From Epiperipatus broadwayi (lineage: Eukaryota; Onychophora; Udeonychophora; Euonychophora; Peripatidae), in NCBI GenBank assembly GCA_028023455.1, contig JAQFVV010013328.1, positions 1 through 64,000 on the forward strand: a stretch of 64,000 nt of DNA, given 5' to 3'. Shown here in pieces: positions 46,831 through 61,269 of the stretch (position 1 is its first letter; every line of letters starts with the position of its first letter). The position numbers and the translations under genes are program-made. The notes under the pieces were generated by a model that was given only the letters and a program-made list of their open reading frames with translations, was not told where the DNA came from and did not search any database.

Positions 46831-49520
46831 GACAATCCATAATCTGCTTCATTCTAAATATAGACCCTTCCTTTTTATTTTATATAACTGCTCTCCATCT
46901 TTCTAACTCTTGAATGAAACTATTCAGATAAATTAGACAGTGTGACCCTTCTCCTTATATTAAGCTATTATTATAACCATTATCTTAATGAATGGACTAT
47001 AAGTAGCAATGGCATACAAGCTATTCAATAATGTCATCTAGTGTTTGTTTACTTAATCAGTATTTAAAATAATTGCAAATGGAAAAAAGTTGCACTTCTT
47101 TATAATAGAATTATTAAATAACAAAGCATTTTTAAATATATATGTAATTTAGAAGGAAGGAAATTGCCCTTCCGTTCATGGCTACGATTAGGTAACTCTA
47201 TACATCAATAAATGTTTTAAAGAATGTGCTCTATTTTTCGCATTGTTAATAATATGATTAAGATTAAATGGCTATTCATTCTTTTAAAACATTTATTGAT
47301 AGGAATGCTGTCTGTTCATAGGCATAAGTGAAAAGGTAGTTTTCTTTATAGTAGAGTTTATAATGAGTTATGAAAAAACTTCTAGTATCGTGAAATAGCT
47401 GATCTTTCTACTCTATTCATAATCTACAGTTATAATACTAACTAGCGCAACCTTGAAATTTCTTTACAGTTTGTGTCAAATGTATGCTTTTTTGCGCATA
47501 GTTAGTCCATAGCCAGCCCATGTAAACATTGATCAATATTCTTAGCTAAATAATAAAACAAGAGGGAAAACAAAGCCCTCACCACTTTTAAGTAATATTG
47601 CTGGTGAGACATTTCTTTCTCCCTCATTGTTTCTATTTAGAAGACTGTTTTATCTTTTATAGCAAATTATAAATCAGTAGAAAATTTACAAATGTAATCA
47701 GAAAGTCTTTACTAAGAACATTGGTAATGTCTCACCATTATCAGGAACCCAGATTCAGTATTAAGACTGGTGTAGTAATAGGATGGCAGATTCTGGGACT
47801 TAAGGTGTGCAGATTATACCTAGGCCTGTATCAGTAGGTACTTAAACTTTTTATGAGTTTCTGAGAAAAAAGACATTTGGTTATTTAGTTTATTTATAAA
47901 ATGATGTTCTTATTATTAGTAGAGTTTGTTAACTTTTACCCATATGTCTCCTGGCTTCAACATATACTTTAACTAAGTTTTGGATTTAGCATTTCGCCTA
48001 AGATGATGGAATTCTTTACATCATTAAAACACAAAAAATTAATAACCTCTGTAACGTAAATATATGAAAAAAGAAAACTAATAAGAATTTTTATTGCAAA
48101 TGAAAGCTAGAGCAAATATAATGCCACTTACCTACTAATTGAGAAAAGGATATCTTTAATGAGCATATTTACAATATGTTTAGCTCTAAACTTAAGAATG
48201 TTGAGGTGTAGTAGTTAAAGTGCCCATGTGCTATGACTATAGCTTAGAGTTCACATCAGTAAAAATAGATATAAATCTCAGGTTGTATATAACCATAACT
48301 GCCCAATTATTGGTTAGTAAATGAATCTTCGGTTATTATTATCTAAAAGTTAAAATATAGAATAAACCTCAGCATCTGTCAGTTGGATATTCTTGTGAAT
48401 GTACTCCTTTTCACTATTTCTCTTAAAAAGGCAGATATGATTTCACTCTGCAATTTATATTTTAATGCTATATTTTCTTTGTTTTACTTTCACAAAACTC
48501 TAATGCTAATCCTAAGATTAAAATTGCATTTTGGAGATAATGCTGTGCTTAGCAGTATAAAATAATGTGTTAGAATTAAATAGAACTTTAGTAGTAATTG
48601 CATTAACCTGTTATAACCATAAAGTGGTTAAAATTCAAAATAGAACTAAAACATTTGTCCAGTTAGTTGATAATTTTACTCAACAAACTTAAAATATCTT
48701 TAGGTTTCTGGTTCATGACCTTTATATAACCAAATTAGTGAGAAGATACTAGATAGTAATGCTGAACAGATTTGCAGGATATTGATATAGTCTATGCCTC
48801 ATTAATTAACTCAGTGCTTCCAGTATTAATTCATAAGATAAAAATAGATGTCGCTACAATTTAAAAAGCATTTCAAATTGCATCAAATCATCATATGACA
48901 TCAAATAGCTAAAATAACATATTGTAATAATCAAGGTCATTGAGTAAAAACTATGATTGAAGTAGAAAATACATCTTAAACACTAGTTTAAAATATCATA
49001 AGCCTATAGGTACTGATTAAATCATTTACTTAAAGTTAAGATATAAGTATATATCAAGTTCAACCCTCGTAAGACTATGATATCTTTCATTACTACCAGA
49101 GTTGAACCTTGTAGACTATTATGATTATACACATTTAAAATTCACACATTATCATACACCTGGCTAATCTAGATTAGTCTTGGATCTTTAGCTTCTAACT
49201 AATAAAAACTACCTACCCATTTATTGAGAAATGCCAGTTGTCTAACTGAATCAGTTATGGCTACATATTTGAAAAATTCTCAGTAAAACTATGACTTATT
49301 ATCTTAATTCTATTTTAACTGTCCTGTGAAGTTTGGGGCAGTGGTAAAAGTGGCACATTTAAGAGGTAAAGGCTTCTGAATTTATTTCTAGTTGGAAAAA
49401 AAAATCTCAGACTGGATGTGTTATATCCACTCTATTAATTTAGTGCTTCGGTGTCACATGATATCAGGAGTAGAAACTGATCACATGATTATATTTTTAT
49501 TATTTTGCTCACGTTAACTG
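46831..49520. other. No gene; weak tRNA-like relics
   Basis: AT-rich. 48205-48290 and 49325-49420 share (G)CAGTGGTAAAAGTGGC-like and AAAAATCTCAG-like segments and may be decayed tRNA-derived SINEs. 47768-47830 is the minor repeat also seen near 45408. An inverted pair TAAATGTTTTAAAGAAT / ATTCTTTTAAAACATTTA lies at about 47209-47295. Frame 48383-48565 looks like chance. Confidence 0.4.
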
Positions 49521-49538
49521 ACAAAAGAATAGTATGAT

Positions 49539-49640
49539 ATCAAGCATTGGTGGTCAAGAGGTCAGCGACATCTGCTTAACTAAGCAGTTGTCCCGGGTTA
49601 GTGGGTTCGCTTCCCGCCTGATGCTATGACACATGAGAAA
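49539..49640 (+). mobile_element. tRNA-Gly-derived short SINE, copy C
   Basis: The tRNA-like part starts GCATTGGTGGTCAAGAGG (49555) and ends CCCGCCTGATGCTATGACAC, then a short A-rich tail. A 16-bp target duplication AAAAGAATAGTATGAT flanks it at 49523-49538 and 49641-49656. The duplication abuts an RTE 3' tail, so the SINE landed at the end of an RTE copy. Confidence 0.92.
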
Positions 49641-49656
49641 AAAAGAATAGTATGAT

Positions 49657-49870
49657 TTATCATCATTTTAAATCATTATCAGTCCATTGCAGAATGAAAA
49701 TCTTTCCAAGTTTTAATCAAGTTCTTTAGCCTCAAAGCCTCTCTTCTTCACATTATTCTAACCAACTGTTCTTATTTTATCCATCTAGTTCTCATCTGAT
49801 CTTTCCCTAAATCTTTTATAATTTCTTGGAACCCAATTTAAATATACTGTCATTTTTATCTAATAGCATA
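49657..49870 (-). pseudogene. RTE-like LINE 3' end, copy 2
   Basis: Begins with the complement of the TGATGATGA-type tail (TTATCATCATTTTAAATC). It then follows the same order as the 24318-24585 copy read backwards: AATCATTATCAGTCCATTGC, CTTTCCAAG, CTTCTTCACATTATTC and CTTGGAACCCAATTTAA. It is 5'-truncated and full of stops. Confidence 0.75.
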
Positions 49871-51095
49871 TTTTCTCCATTTTCATTTCACCACTTAATT
49901 ATTTCAATAATGCTGATAATACTTGTTTATTCTTTTTTCCCTGTACTTCACTGTTATTTCTTATTATTATTTCCAACATATTTCTCGCCAGTTTTTGCAA
50001 TACAATATGGAATCTTTGTATTATTTTCAACTCCCAGGTTCAAACACAAATCCTTGTAAAGTACATTTATTTATTTTTTCAAAGATATATAGGCATCTTT
50101 CTTTTAATATTGAGTTATTTCTACCAAAAGCATTCTATAATTCTTTGATGCGTTTCATCTTTTGCGCATCCATCTGTATTAATAATCTAACCAAGTGATT
50201 GGCAGTACTTTAATTACTTTCTTCTTTTTTTAACCCATTTTTTTCCTTTATCAAAAACAAACGATATATTCTTTTGATTTTATACTTTTAATACATTTTT
50301 AAAAAATTAGTTGTTTTTTTTTTAAAAAAAAAAAAAAATATTGTGGCAATTTTTTTAAATCTTTCCACTCCCTCCCACTTAATAGATGCATTTAAAATTT
50401 TAAATGGACTTCTTTAAAAAAAATCATTAATTATTTAATTATCTTAAAACAACTTTATTTTATTAGAGTTGAAGAAATTTTAAACTTAAATTGTATATTA
50501 AAAAAAAATTAAGTTAGAAAAAGAATAATTTATAATCGGGAAAAAAAATGCCGCATTATTTATTTAATAAATTCTAAACATAATCGCTCTTTAAAGTGTT
50601 CAAATTCTTGACATGTAATTATGGTAAAAGCCAATTTCGTGTTTAAAATAAATAATAGAATGAATTCAGAAATATTGCTTTTTGCTACAAGTGCAAAAAA
50701 TATATATAACTTTAATGCCAACCTAAATATATTATTTAAAAGATGGAGTGTCTATTACGCATAGCACATATTCTATATATATTCTTGGTACTAAATTAAT
50801 CGACAATTATTTCACTTTCTCTTGCATTAGCATTTATTGCAAGATTATTAAATGATATATAATATTTTTTCCTCTTACTCTCGTCTATTTTACAAAATGG
50901 CTTTTTCTTAGAATAATATTCATACACATTCACTTTGTAAATTTATTTCAAAGGGAAGGATGGCACTTTAATCATCTTTGAATAGTGATCCTGAAAAATA
51001 GAGATGATGACTTTTAATTATATATCTATCCTATTTACTTGCTTATATTTAGAACAGCTTTGTAATCTTAAAAATGGAAAGTCTGCTAGTTCTTA
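49871..51095. other. No gene recognised
   Basis: AT-rich, with T and A runs near 50317-50338. Frames 49826-50059 and 49923-50198 (plus strand) are chance frames across the RTE copy and its flank. Confidence 0.4.
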
Positions 51096-51109
51096 TGAGA
51101 AATCTGAAA

Positions 51110-51193
51110 ATGGTGGCCTAGCGGTTAGCATAGCTGCCTTCCAAGCAGCTGGCCCGGGTTCGCTTCCGGTCAACGCTTTGACATATTAAAAAA
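51110..51193 (+). mobile_element. tRNA-Gly(UCC)-derived short SINE, copy D
   Basis: The best-preserved copy. GGTGGCCTAGCGGTTAGCAT, ATAGCTGCCTTCCAAGCAG and CCCGGGTTCGCTTCCGGTC align end to end with animal tRNA-Gly with anticodon UCC (TCC at 51140-51142). The A-box TGGCCTAGCGG is at 51114-51124 and the B-box-like GGTTCGCTTCC at 51157-51167. The 5' acceptor strand is degraded, so this is not a working tRNA. It ends TTTGACATATT plus an A-run, with duplication AAATCTGAAA at 51100-51109 and 51194-51203. The frame 51004-51189 is discounted. Confidence 0.92.
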
Positions 51194-51355
51194 AAATCTG
51201 AAATTTTAAAATATAATAGTAATACTTTAACTTCAACATATTAGAATTTTTTTAGAAATTTATGAACTGTACATTGTGCTTGCTTCATAACTTTAAGTGT
51301 GTTCAGCCATTTTAAAGGATTAGTGAAAAAATTGGAGGTTGAGATAGTTGCATGG

Positions 51356-51590
51356 TTCATCATCATCATCACTTTTACCCATTATCAATCCACTACAGGA
51401 TGAAAGTCACTCCAAGTTCATACCATCTTCTATCATCTCGAGCTTTTCTTCTCCACATTATCTCTGTACATTTCCTTATTTCATCTATCCATCTCACATG
51501 TGGTTGCTTTCTAGGTCATTTACAATCTCTTAGAATCCCATTTAAGATTTCAACTATCCAAGCTCACAAAGGAAAATCTTTCCCAATGCA
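51356..51590 (-). pseudogene. RTE-like LINE 3' end, copy 3
   Basis: Starts with TCATCATCATCATCA (the TGA tail reversed), then CATTATCAATCCACTACAGG, CACTCCAAG, TTCTTCTCCACATTATC, CATCTCACATGTGGTTG and TCTTAGAATCCCATTTAAG. These mirror DDNRWT...WIPRNCKR...RPHVRW-coding sequence of the copy at 24318. The plus-strand frames 51348-51533 and 51352-51600 are its antisense shadows. Confidence 0.8.
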
Positions 51591-51846
51591 CAAAGTTTAA
51601 AAAACAATGTAGAAGTGATTTAAAAATGGGAAGCTCAATTTTAAATTTTAAAATAGAAGTTCATAGTTTTATAATGAGTTAAAAATTTATTAAAGTTTTA
51701 TAAATGAAGTTCTAAAAGCAAAGGTTTTGTTAATTTCCCTTTAATAGAAAATAAAAAAAGTAGTTGTTATTATTATGAATTTCACTTTACATTACTTTAT
51801 ATAAATAAGCATTTATTTTTTATAGCGTCTGCATACAATTTGTAAT

Positions 51847-51988
51847 TACATTCATATCGGTCATTCAAGCCAATTGTGCAAACGCTTTGCGAGTGTTAAA
51901 TAATAAATGAATACCCTCTGACCAATACAAGATATAGAATTTATGCAAAGCGTTTGCACAATTGGCTTGAATGGCTGATATGAATGTA
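51847..51988. mobile_element. MITE-like palindrome with 44-bp arms
   Basis: TACATTCATATCGGTCATTC (51847-51890) is inverted at 51945-51988 with two mismatches over 44 bp, around a 54-bp loop. The left arm and loop resemble the first 100 bp of the 338-bp unit at 18741 and the repeat at 63917. Confidence 0.85.
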
Positions 51989-52330
51989 TTTACATTACTT
52001 TGTAATTTATTTATTTTTATTTTCTAATTCCAAATGTGATTTTTTTAAAGATGTTTTTTGTTTGTAAACTTATATTTTTAACAAATATCCAATTTATTGA
52101 ATTTTAATATATAATGAAGGTTTAAATATTGAAATCAACTATTAAGTGTTTATTTAAATTGTTACTAAGAAACAAGAATGGAAATGTTTTCATCTGCTGA
52201 AGGCCATGGTTTGCAATTTTGGATTATTAAAAGTAAGATAGAGTATGAAAAAAGCTAATTGACATCATGTGACAGTTGTTTTAAAATTAATATTGAGAGA
52301 ACAAAATATTATATGGAAAGCAAATAACTT
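51989..52330. other. No gene recognised
   Basis: AT-rich stretch between the palindrome and the pyrimidine tract. Confidence 0.4.
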
Positions 52331-52349
52331 GATAATTAATAAACTTCAT

Positions 52350-52620
52350 CTTTCATTGTTTCCCTGCTCTTTCTCTCTCCACACTTTACTTTCCTCTCCC
52401 CAATTCTTTTTTCTTTTCCTCATCCTCTTACTTACTCTTTCCTTCTCACTTTCTTCTTTCTATTTCTCCTTTCCATTTTTCTCCTTTCCTCTTCTCTCTC
52501 TTCTCTTACCCTTTTTCTCCATCTTTTATCTTGTCTTTTTTCTGCATTTTTCCTCCCTCTTTTTCTCTATCCTCCTCTCTCATTCTCTTCACCACATCCT
52601 TCTATTTTTTTCTTTCTATA
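52350..52620. repeat. Pyrimidine-rich tract
   Basis: Irregular TTC/TCC/CTT sequence, almost purine-free on the plus strand. Frames 52269-52655 and 52531-52728 are artefacts of it. Confidence 0.85.
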
Positions 52621-52845
52621 TGCATACAAAAAAAATCTACAATAACAATGGTTGAATCATATGTTAAAAGAGATAAAAGTGATACATACAAGAATGGAAA
52701 TGAAAATTTTATAAATAGGAAACTTTAATCAAATTTTAGTATTTAAAAAAAATTAAATATAAGCAGATCAGATTTTTTATTTAATATACATGATGACATT
52801 TTATTTTCTGCAGTGACTCTTGATATTATATATGTGCATATATAA

Positions 52846-54840
<1,995 letters not shown>

Positions 54841-54842
54841 GG

Positions 54843-55075
54843 TTTTGGTAGAATAGTTCAGTTGATTAGAGCATTATTTTAATTTAAATATTCATGAACC
54901 TAAAGGTCTAGGTCAGGCCAGAAACACCTGAAGAAAAAAAAAGAATAGTACTACTTGAAACATTGTTTATATACTAATCTGTGTGTTATTCCTAAATAAT
55001 TGAATATATTTGGAAAATTTAAAGTTTTCTAAAGACATTCAATATTTAATATTATATTATAGAAGAATTCCAACA
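54843..55075 (+). mobile_element. tRNA-derived SINE, family S2, copy 1
   Basis: The head has AATAGTTCAGTTGATTAGAGC (A-box region) and AAAGGTCTAGGTCAGGCC (damaged B-box). The body CTTGAAACATTGTTTATATA, TTGAATATATTTGGAAAATTT and TTTCTAAAGACATTCAATATT follows. Body and the B-box side recur at 56890-57080. Confidence 0.65.
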
Positions 55076-55308
55076 CATAATTTCTAACCAAATAGTTAAT
55101 TGCTGTGAAGTCCAGACTGAGTTTCCATTACAAAGACTTTAAATCATCTGTTCATCACTTTTATCATTAAACTAAATAGAGCATGATGCATTATTTATAG
55201 CTTTAGATACAATTATAATGTATATCTCTTTTTTAATGCTATATTAAAGTAATGGGCTTTAAATCATCAAAATGTCACATGATCTTTAATGCTAATACAT
55301 ACTAGACA

Positions 55309-55560
55309 TCATCCTCATTTTCACCCATTATTAATTCATATCTCTCCAAGTTTAATTCAGTTTCTATGATCGCTAGCTTTCGTTCTCCACAATATACTAC
55401 TAAACTTTTTATGTCATCTATCTCATGAGTCATCTTTTTCTAGATCTATTACAATCTCTCAGAATCCAATTTAAAACTTCCAACTTTTCATCTTTTATCA
55501 TCTCTTCTAGTGATATATCTAGCTCAGCTCTATTTCAGTTTATTGATTTTTTTCAATTAT
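55309..55560 (-). pseudogene. RTE-like LINE 3' end, copy 4
   Basis: CATCATCCTCATTTTCACCC, then CTCTCCAAG, TTCGTTCTCCACAATATAC, TCTCATGAGTCATC and CTCAGAATCCAATTTAAAAC follow the order of the other RTE 3' ends. Strongly decayed. Confidence 0.65.
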
Positions 55561-55905
55561 AATCAGTGATGCCTATTTTATTTTTTCAGCTATGTATTCC
55601 ATTTTTGATTTTATCTTTTGAATCTTAATGTGTAGTTCTCCATGAATCAGTGAGTTGTCTGAAGTCTCTGAAATGCTCTTCTAAAAACTCAGGTCTCAAG
55701 TCCATAAATATAAAACAAATGAAATTTGAAAGAACTGATATATTGATAAGCTTTGATGTGTGAAATTTATTCACAAACATATCCTGTGATTAATCATTGT
55801 CTATTATAAGGGGAAAATTAAATGATAGCAGTTTATATGCCAGAACAACTATTTTATTGATAACATAATGGAACTATTAACATTCTGAAAAAAAAAAAAA
55901 CATAC
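55561..55905. other. No gene recognised
   Basis: Possibly further decayed RTE sequence on the minus strand. No motif readable. Confidence 0.35.
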
Positions 55906-55909
55906 TTTC

Positions 55910-56840
55910 AGTATAACCCAAAATTCTTCCAACAAAATCAAGAATAAGTTATGGAGTCACCTCTGTTATCCCTGATTAGCAATATTTATATGGAAACATT
56001 TGATAATAACAACCAATAAATACTATGCCATATTGACCTAACATATGGCAATGATACATTTATTATATGGCCACATGATGAAGCACTGTTCCAAACATTC
56101 TTAACACATATAATAACATATCCCATGTGATTAAATTTACAATGGAATAAGAACAAAAACAAAAATTGGCTTTCTCATATGTTTTTGTGACAAGGCTCTC
56201 TCATGCCAAAATCAAAACTATGGTTTACAGAAAACCCACTCGTGCAGGAAAATACTTAGCATATACATCTAATTATGATATAAACACAAAACCTTGATTT
56301 ATACTATCACTCTGGAACGGAGCAAAAGAAGTTTATTTGGAGGTCAATAATTTGGAAGGGGGAAAAGGTCTCATAAAAAATGGTTATCCATTCATTGTTA
56401 TTGTAGTGTAAAATAACAGACAAGCTTAAAAAATCCGTAATTAGTAAAACATCAGTATAGCTATCCAAAGCCATATCACATATGAGGAATTCTAACATCT
56501 ACAAGTCTTAAATTTAAAATGCTACAAAACAAAAAGTACATCAATGAAAAACCATAAGAATGTAGACGGATCTATATTAGTAAGACCCGTCACCCTTTTG
56601 AAAAGTGATTGAAAGAGCATAAACTAATAATTAAAAAAGAAAAATCATATATCCAAAGTAACAAATCACTTGTGTACCAATGAAACTATGCTCAATTGGA
56701 AAAATACAAAAATATTGGATAGAGAAGGAAAAGTACAAAATAAAATTTTAAAAAGCTACCCACATGACAATGGTAAGTAATTTATAAATCAAACTAGTGT
56801 AATAATATACAATGTCTGGAAGCCACTAATCAATATTACA
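55910..56840 (+). pseudogene. Penelope-like element, reverse transcriptase to GIY-YIG fragment
   Basis: Across shifting frames the plus strand reads LISNIYMETFDN (about 55975-56005), YGNDTFIIWPHDEALFQTFL (about 56045-56105, where the active site normally reads YVDDTF), RKYLAYTSNYDINTK (about 56235-56290), then KVTNHLCTNETMLNWKNTKI and LDREGKVQNKILKSYPHDNG (56656-56775), and INQTSVIIYNVWKPLI at the end. Order and spacing match the Penelope-like reverse transcriptase, connector and post-endonuclease segment with its I-D-R-E box. The YVDD change to YGND and many stops show the copy is dead. The frame 56307-56498 (minus) is a shadow. Confidence 0.85.
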
Positions 56841-56889
56841 CTTTTAAAAAAAGGAGAAATCAGAAGGATCTTCATAGCAAATTTATGAA

Positions 56890-57080
56890 ATTTTAACTGC
56901 ATTCCGAATATAAAAGTCCAGGTTTCATTGCTCAGACCAGCTCAAGAAAGAGAGAAGAGTAAATATCACTTTGAAACATTGTTTTATATACTATCCTGGG
57001 TGCTATATTAACATGTGAATATATTTGAAACGTTTCAATAAAATTAGAATTTTTCTAAGCATGTAAGATTTAATAACAGC
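56890..57080 (+). mobile_element. tRNA-derived SINE, family S2, copy 2 (5'-damaged)
   Basis: Retains B-box-like AAGTCCAGGTTTCATTGCTC, AGACCAGCTCAAGAA and the body TTTGAAACATTGTTTTATATA and GTGAATATATTTGAAACG, matching 54900-55060. Confidence 0.65.
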
Positions 57081-58366
57081 CTAACATGTAATTATTGCTA
57101 GTAAAACACATCTATTAAAAATCTTCCTTTCCAAATAAATAAGCATATTTCCTTTTAATACAAACATATATTGGTTTGTAGGTTTATATTTAGATTATTT
57201 GTCACTTCATTTATTTAAACTGTCCTCGTTTAATATTTTTTCTATATATATTTAATATTTTGGATCAAATTTCTTTATAATCAACAAAGCCATAAATAAA
57301 TAACTTTTCATTCAGGGTTGTGGAAGTGCGTGCAACGATAGATCAATAGTGATTTTTGTTTAATTCAAGATCATATTTTAATCCACTCTAAAGTCTTAAT
57401 CACTACTCAAACGTCTATTCAAATTTTCAATTATTGAGAGATTCACAGCATATTGACACTTTCTATTCTAAAATATTTTTTCCCCTGAAAATGTGGGTGA
57501 TATCTTATTTAGACATCATCGACTTTTTGGGGGGCAAACGATGACTTTTGTTCAATTACATGCATTAACTTCACTTTATATATAAATATTTGCATTGCAT
57601 TTAATGAAATTATTTATGATAAATAATAATAAGCGATTAAAATGCCAATTACGTATATGGAAATAATTACCCTTAATAGAACTCTCAAATTTCCTAGACA
57701 ATTGGTTTTTGTTGTTTTTTAAAATCAAATCTAAAAATTGTTGATATGAAACCATATAATTAGAAAATAATAAGTATCATATTTCTAATCTAAAAGTAAT
57801 CATATTTTTTTAAAAAGAGAGAGAAAGAGAGATGGTTTTATTTTCATTATTAGCAAATAATTCCTGAATATGCAATAAATTGAAAGAGCTTCCGTTTAAA
57901 CAACTTCGTCAAATCGCTCCCATTTATTATAATCGTAAAGTATAGATAAATGACTTAGTTTAATTAAATTTGATTTAATCCTAAAAGTTAAAATACGAAG
58001 ATCTTGTCGTTTTTCTTAATCCAATATTTAGATATTGTCAGAAATTTTCCAATATTAAAAGTGTGTGCTCATATGCTTATGTGCTTATATGCGTGTTATA
58101 TATTTATTTGTTATTAATAGATTCCTTTAATAATAACATGCTTTTTTATTTCTGCAATGATTTTTAGTCTATCAATGTTTGAAACAAAATTACCAAATGT
58201 TTATATTGTTTGTAAGTTTTTGATATATTATTTGGATTTAATACTGTTAAAATTATACAATGATTTTTAATATTTTTTTATATATAGTAATTAGTTTCAT
58301 CGAATACAGTCTCTCACATATTTATTATTTGTAATTTGAATGTAAATATGAGTTTTTCAAATACGT

Positions 58367-58368
<2 letters not shown>
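57081..58368. other. No gene recognised
   Basis: AT-rich. A short GAGA run lies near 57817-57831. No element ends found. Confidence 0.4.
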
Positions 58369-58936
<568 letters not shown>

Positions 58937-59240
58937 GAATAGAAACGTGCATTTCTAATTTAAATATTAAATGCTGTAATGTTTATGTATGGCAAAAGTG
59001 CTATTCTGAAATGAAATAGTTTTTTTATGCATTAGTATGACTGACTAACTAACTATTCATTCATTTACATGCATGTGTGTGGTTTAATTAACCAACTTTT
59101 GTGACATATATTTAATTATATTTTGTCATATATTTAAGTACAGATTTTATAATTTCAAATAATAAAAGTTAGCTATTGTTTTTTTTTATTTCAAAATGAT
59201 TTATCCATTAATGAATATTATATCAAAAACTTTTTCAGTA

Positions 59241-60354
59241 CTAGTACATATAATACACTCCACCACTTGATGGTGCTGGTTTTTGGCCAATGCACATCAA
59301 TATGCTGTTTTAGTGGCCTAACTTAGATCCAACTTATGGCTAACACTACAACAGTTTACAGCTTATAGAACAGTGGTGTTCATATTAGCCATTGTGGTCA
59401 TATATTGTTTTTGCACACCTATATTATGGCCCACTGATGTGCTTCATGTCACTATGCAAATGCGCACATTTCACAGATCGCTATATATAATGTGAGAGTG
59501 TATGGAATTCAACTGACCATAACTATTGTAATGTGCTTTCGAAGTAATGATCATACACCCTACCTGACATAGTGTTACATACTAATAATTGTAAGCCCAT
59601 CGCTGTGCTTCCTACACAGCTTGGAATGTGAAATAAATTTCCAAAAGTATAGTGACAAGCACAATTTCACAGAATTCACATGAAAAGGCATGCTTGCATG
59701 AGAACAGCTATGAGACAAATTAAATGTCTGATGTTGCACATTGTTTTGGAAATCAGAAGCTTGGTTTGATCACAGTACTGCATCTTTTGGGTGATCCTTC
59801 AGATTGTCAAAAACATCGCTCCACAGCCCTGAACATTCCAATGCTATTTGCTGACATTTATAATGTAATTATTCGATTTCAGAAAAATTTAATTTTTACG
59901 TTTTATGAAATAATGTTGGTTCATAAATTGTTTACTAATACTTTGCAGAATGTTGGCCCATAATGTTTATAATAGTGTTTATAATACTTATAATGTTGGT
60001 TTGGTCAGAGTAGTGCACCTTTTGAATGATCCTTCAGATCATCAAAAACATTGGGCACGACTCCTGCACATTCCAGCTCTATGCTGAGATTTATAATGTA
60101 ATTTAAAACTGTAAGTATTACATTTTAGAAAATAATGTTGATTCGTAAATGGTTTAAAAATAGTTTGAAAAATGTCAACATGCAATGAAATGTATAAAAT
60201 ATATATATATTGTATATAAAAAACAAACATATATTTAAAAGATCGTATATAAATTGATAAGATTTACCATATTGTTGTCACATGAACATGTATATTGATG
60301 TGGATTGAGCGAAAAACAGTGCTATCAAGTGGTGGAAAGTATTATATATAGTAC
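59241..60354. mobile_element. Non-autonomous DNA-transposon-like element with 62-bp TIRs
   Basis: 59241-59303 (AGTACATATAATACACTCC, CACCACTTGATGGTGCTGG) is inverted at about 60292-60354 with several mismatches. Inside, 59757-59870 and 59995-60105 are direct repeats: TTTTGGGTGATCCTTCAGAT versus TTTTGAATGATCCTTCAGAT. The frame 59724-59963 covers the first internal repeat and has no transposase motif. No target duplication was identified. Confidence 0.75.
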
Positions 60355-60467
60355 CAGTTTTTCTTCACTCTTTCTTTTAAAATCAACCACAGAAATTTCT
60401 ATCAAATTTTCTATTGTAAGTTAAATGATATCTTATGGTCTTTATTAAGGGCTATATAGTATTAATA

Positions 60468-60469
<2 letters not shown>

Positions 60470-60540
<71 letters not shown>

Positions 60541-60541
60541 G

Positions 60542-60579
<38 letters not shown>

Positions 60580-60592
60580 GCTACTACTGCTT
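60470..60592. repeat. TAC trinucleotide microsatellite
   Basis: About 40 TAC units with three TGC variants. The minus-strand poly-Ser frame 60445-60669 is an artefact. Confidence 0.98.
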
Positions 60593-61265
60593 TTGTTGAA
60601 TGGTTTACTGTTGAGGTTCAGGAGGTCATAAAAAATTTGATTAACAGAAATCAGATCTGAAACTGTCATCTGCTACTCTTTCACTCCACTACTATGCAAA
60701 GCAAAGAATAATTGAATATTTATTGCAAAAAGGTTCATAAGAAGATTGAGCACATTTGATCATTATCCTTCGATCTTGAACCCCAAAATTTTCTAATAAT
60801 AGTAAAACTACTTTTTAAGTTGACATAATGCTTAATGACTTTAAAGTGATTAATTTTAAAATAAGTAATAATTTTATAAAATAAAAAAACCGTAAAAAAT
60901 TAACAATAAAACATAAAAATAAAAAAATGCTATTTGCAACAATTAAGAATTCTAAAACTCTAATAAATAAATGATCATATTATAATTAACAGCTTTGGAA
61001 GTCATATGATATTTGCCTACCCAAGATGCAAATGGCGTAAATAGTTTTTATCAGTTAACTAAACTGGGATTTTTTTTTTACTTTGCTTAGCTAAAAATCC
61101 AATCAAGAACTTTTAGATCCCAAATCTTATCCCTGCTTTAAATTACCCACAGCTTTGAAAGCTTCAACAATAATGTTTACTTTGTTAATTGATAAGAGAA
61201 AAAAACTCATATAAAAGCATATATTAATAATGGCATCATTTTACCCTCTCTACTCTGCAGTCATC
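60593..61265. other. No gene recognised
   Basis: AT-rich sequence without visible structure. Confidence 0.4.
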
Positions 61266-61269
61266 TATT

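Noticed and set aside
51110-51193. Functional tRNA-Gly gene
   Set aside because: The 5' acceptor strand is broken and the copy has an A tail and a target duplication, so it is a retroposed copy.
60445-60669. Poly-serine frame
   Set aside because: Translation of the TAC microsatellite.
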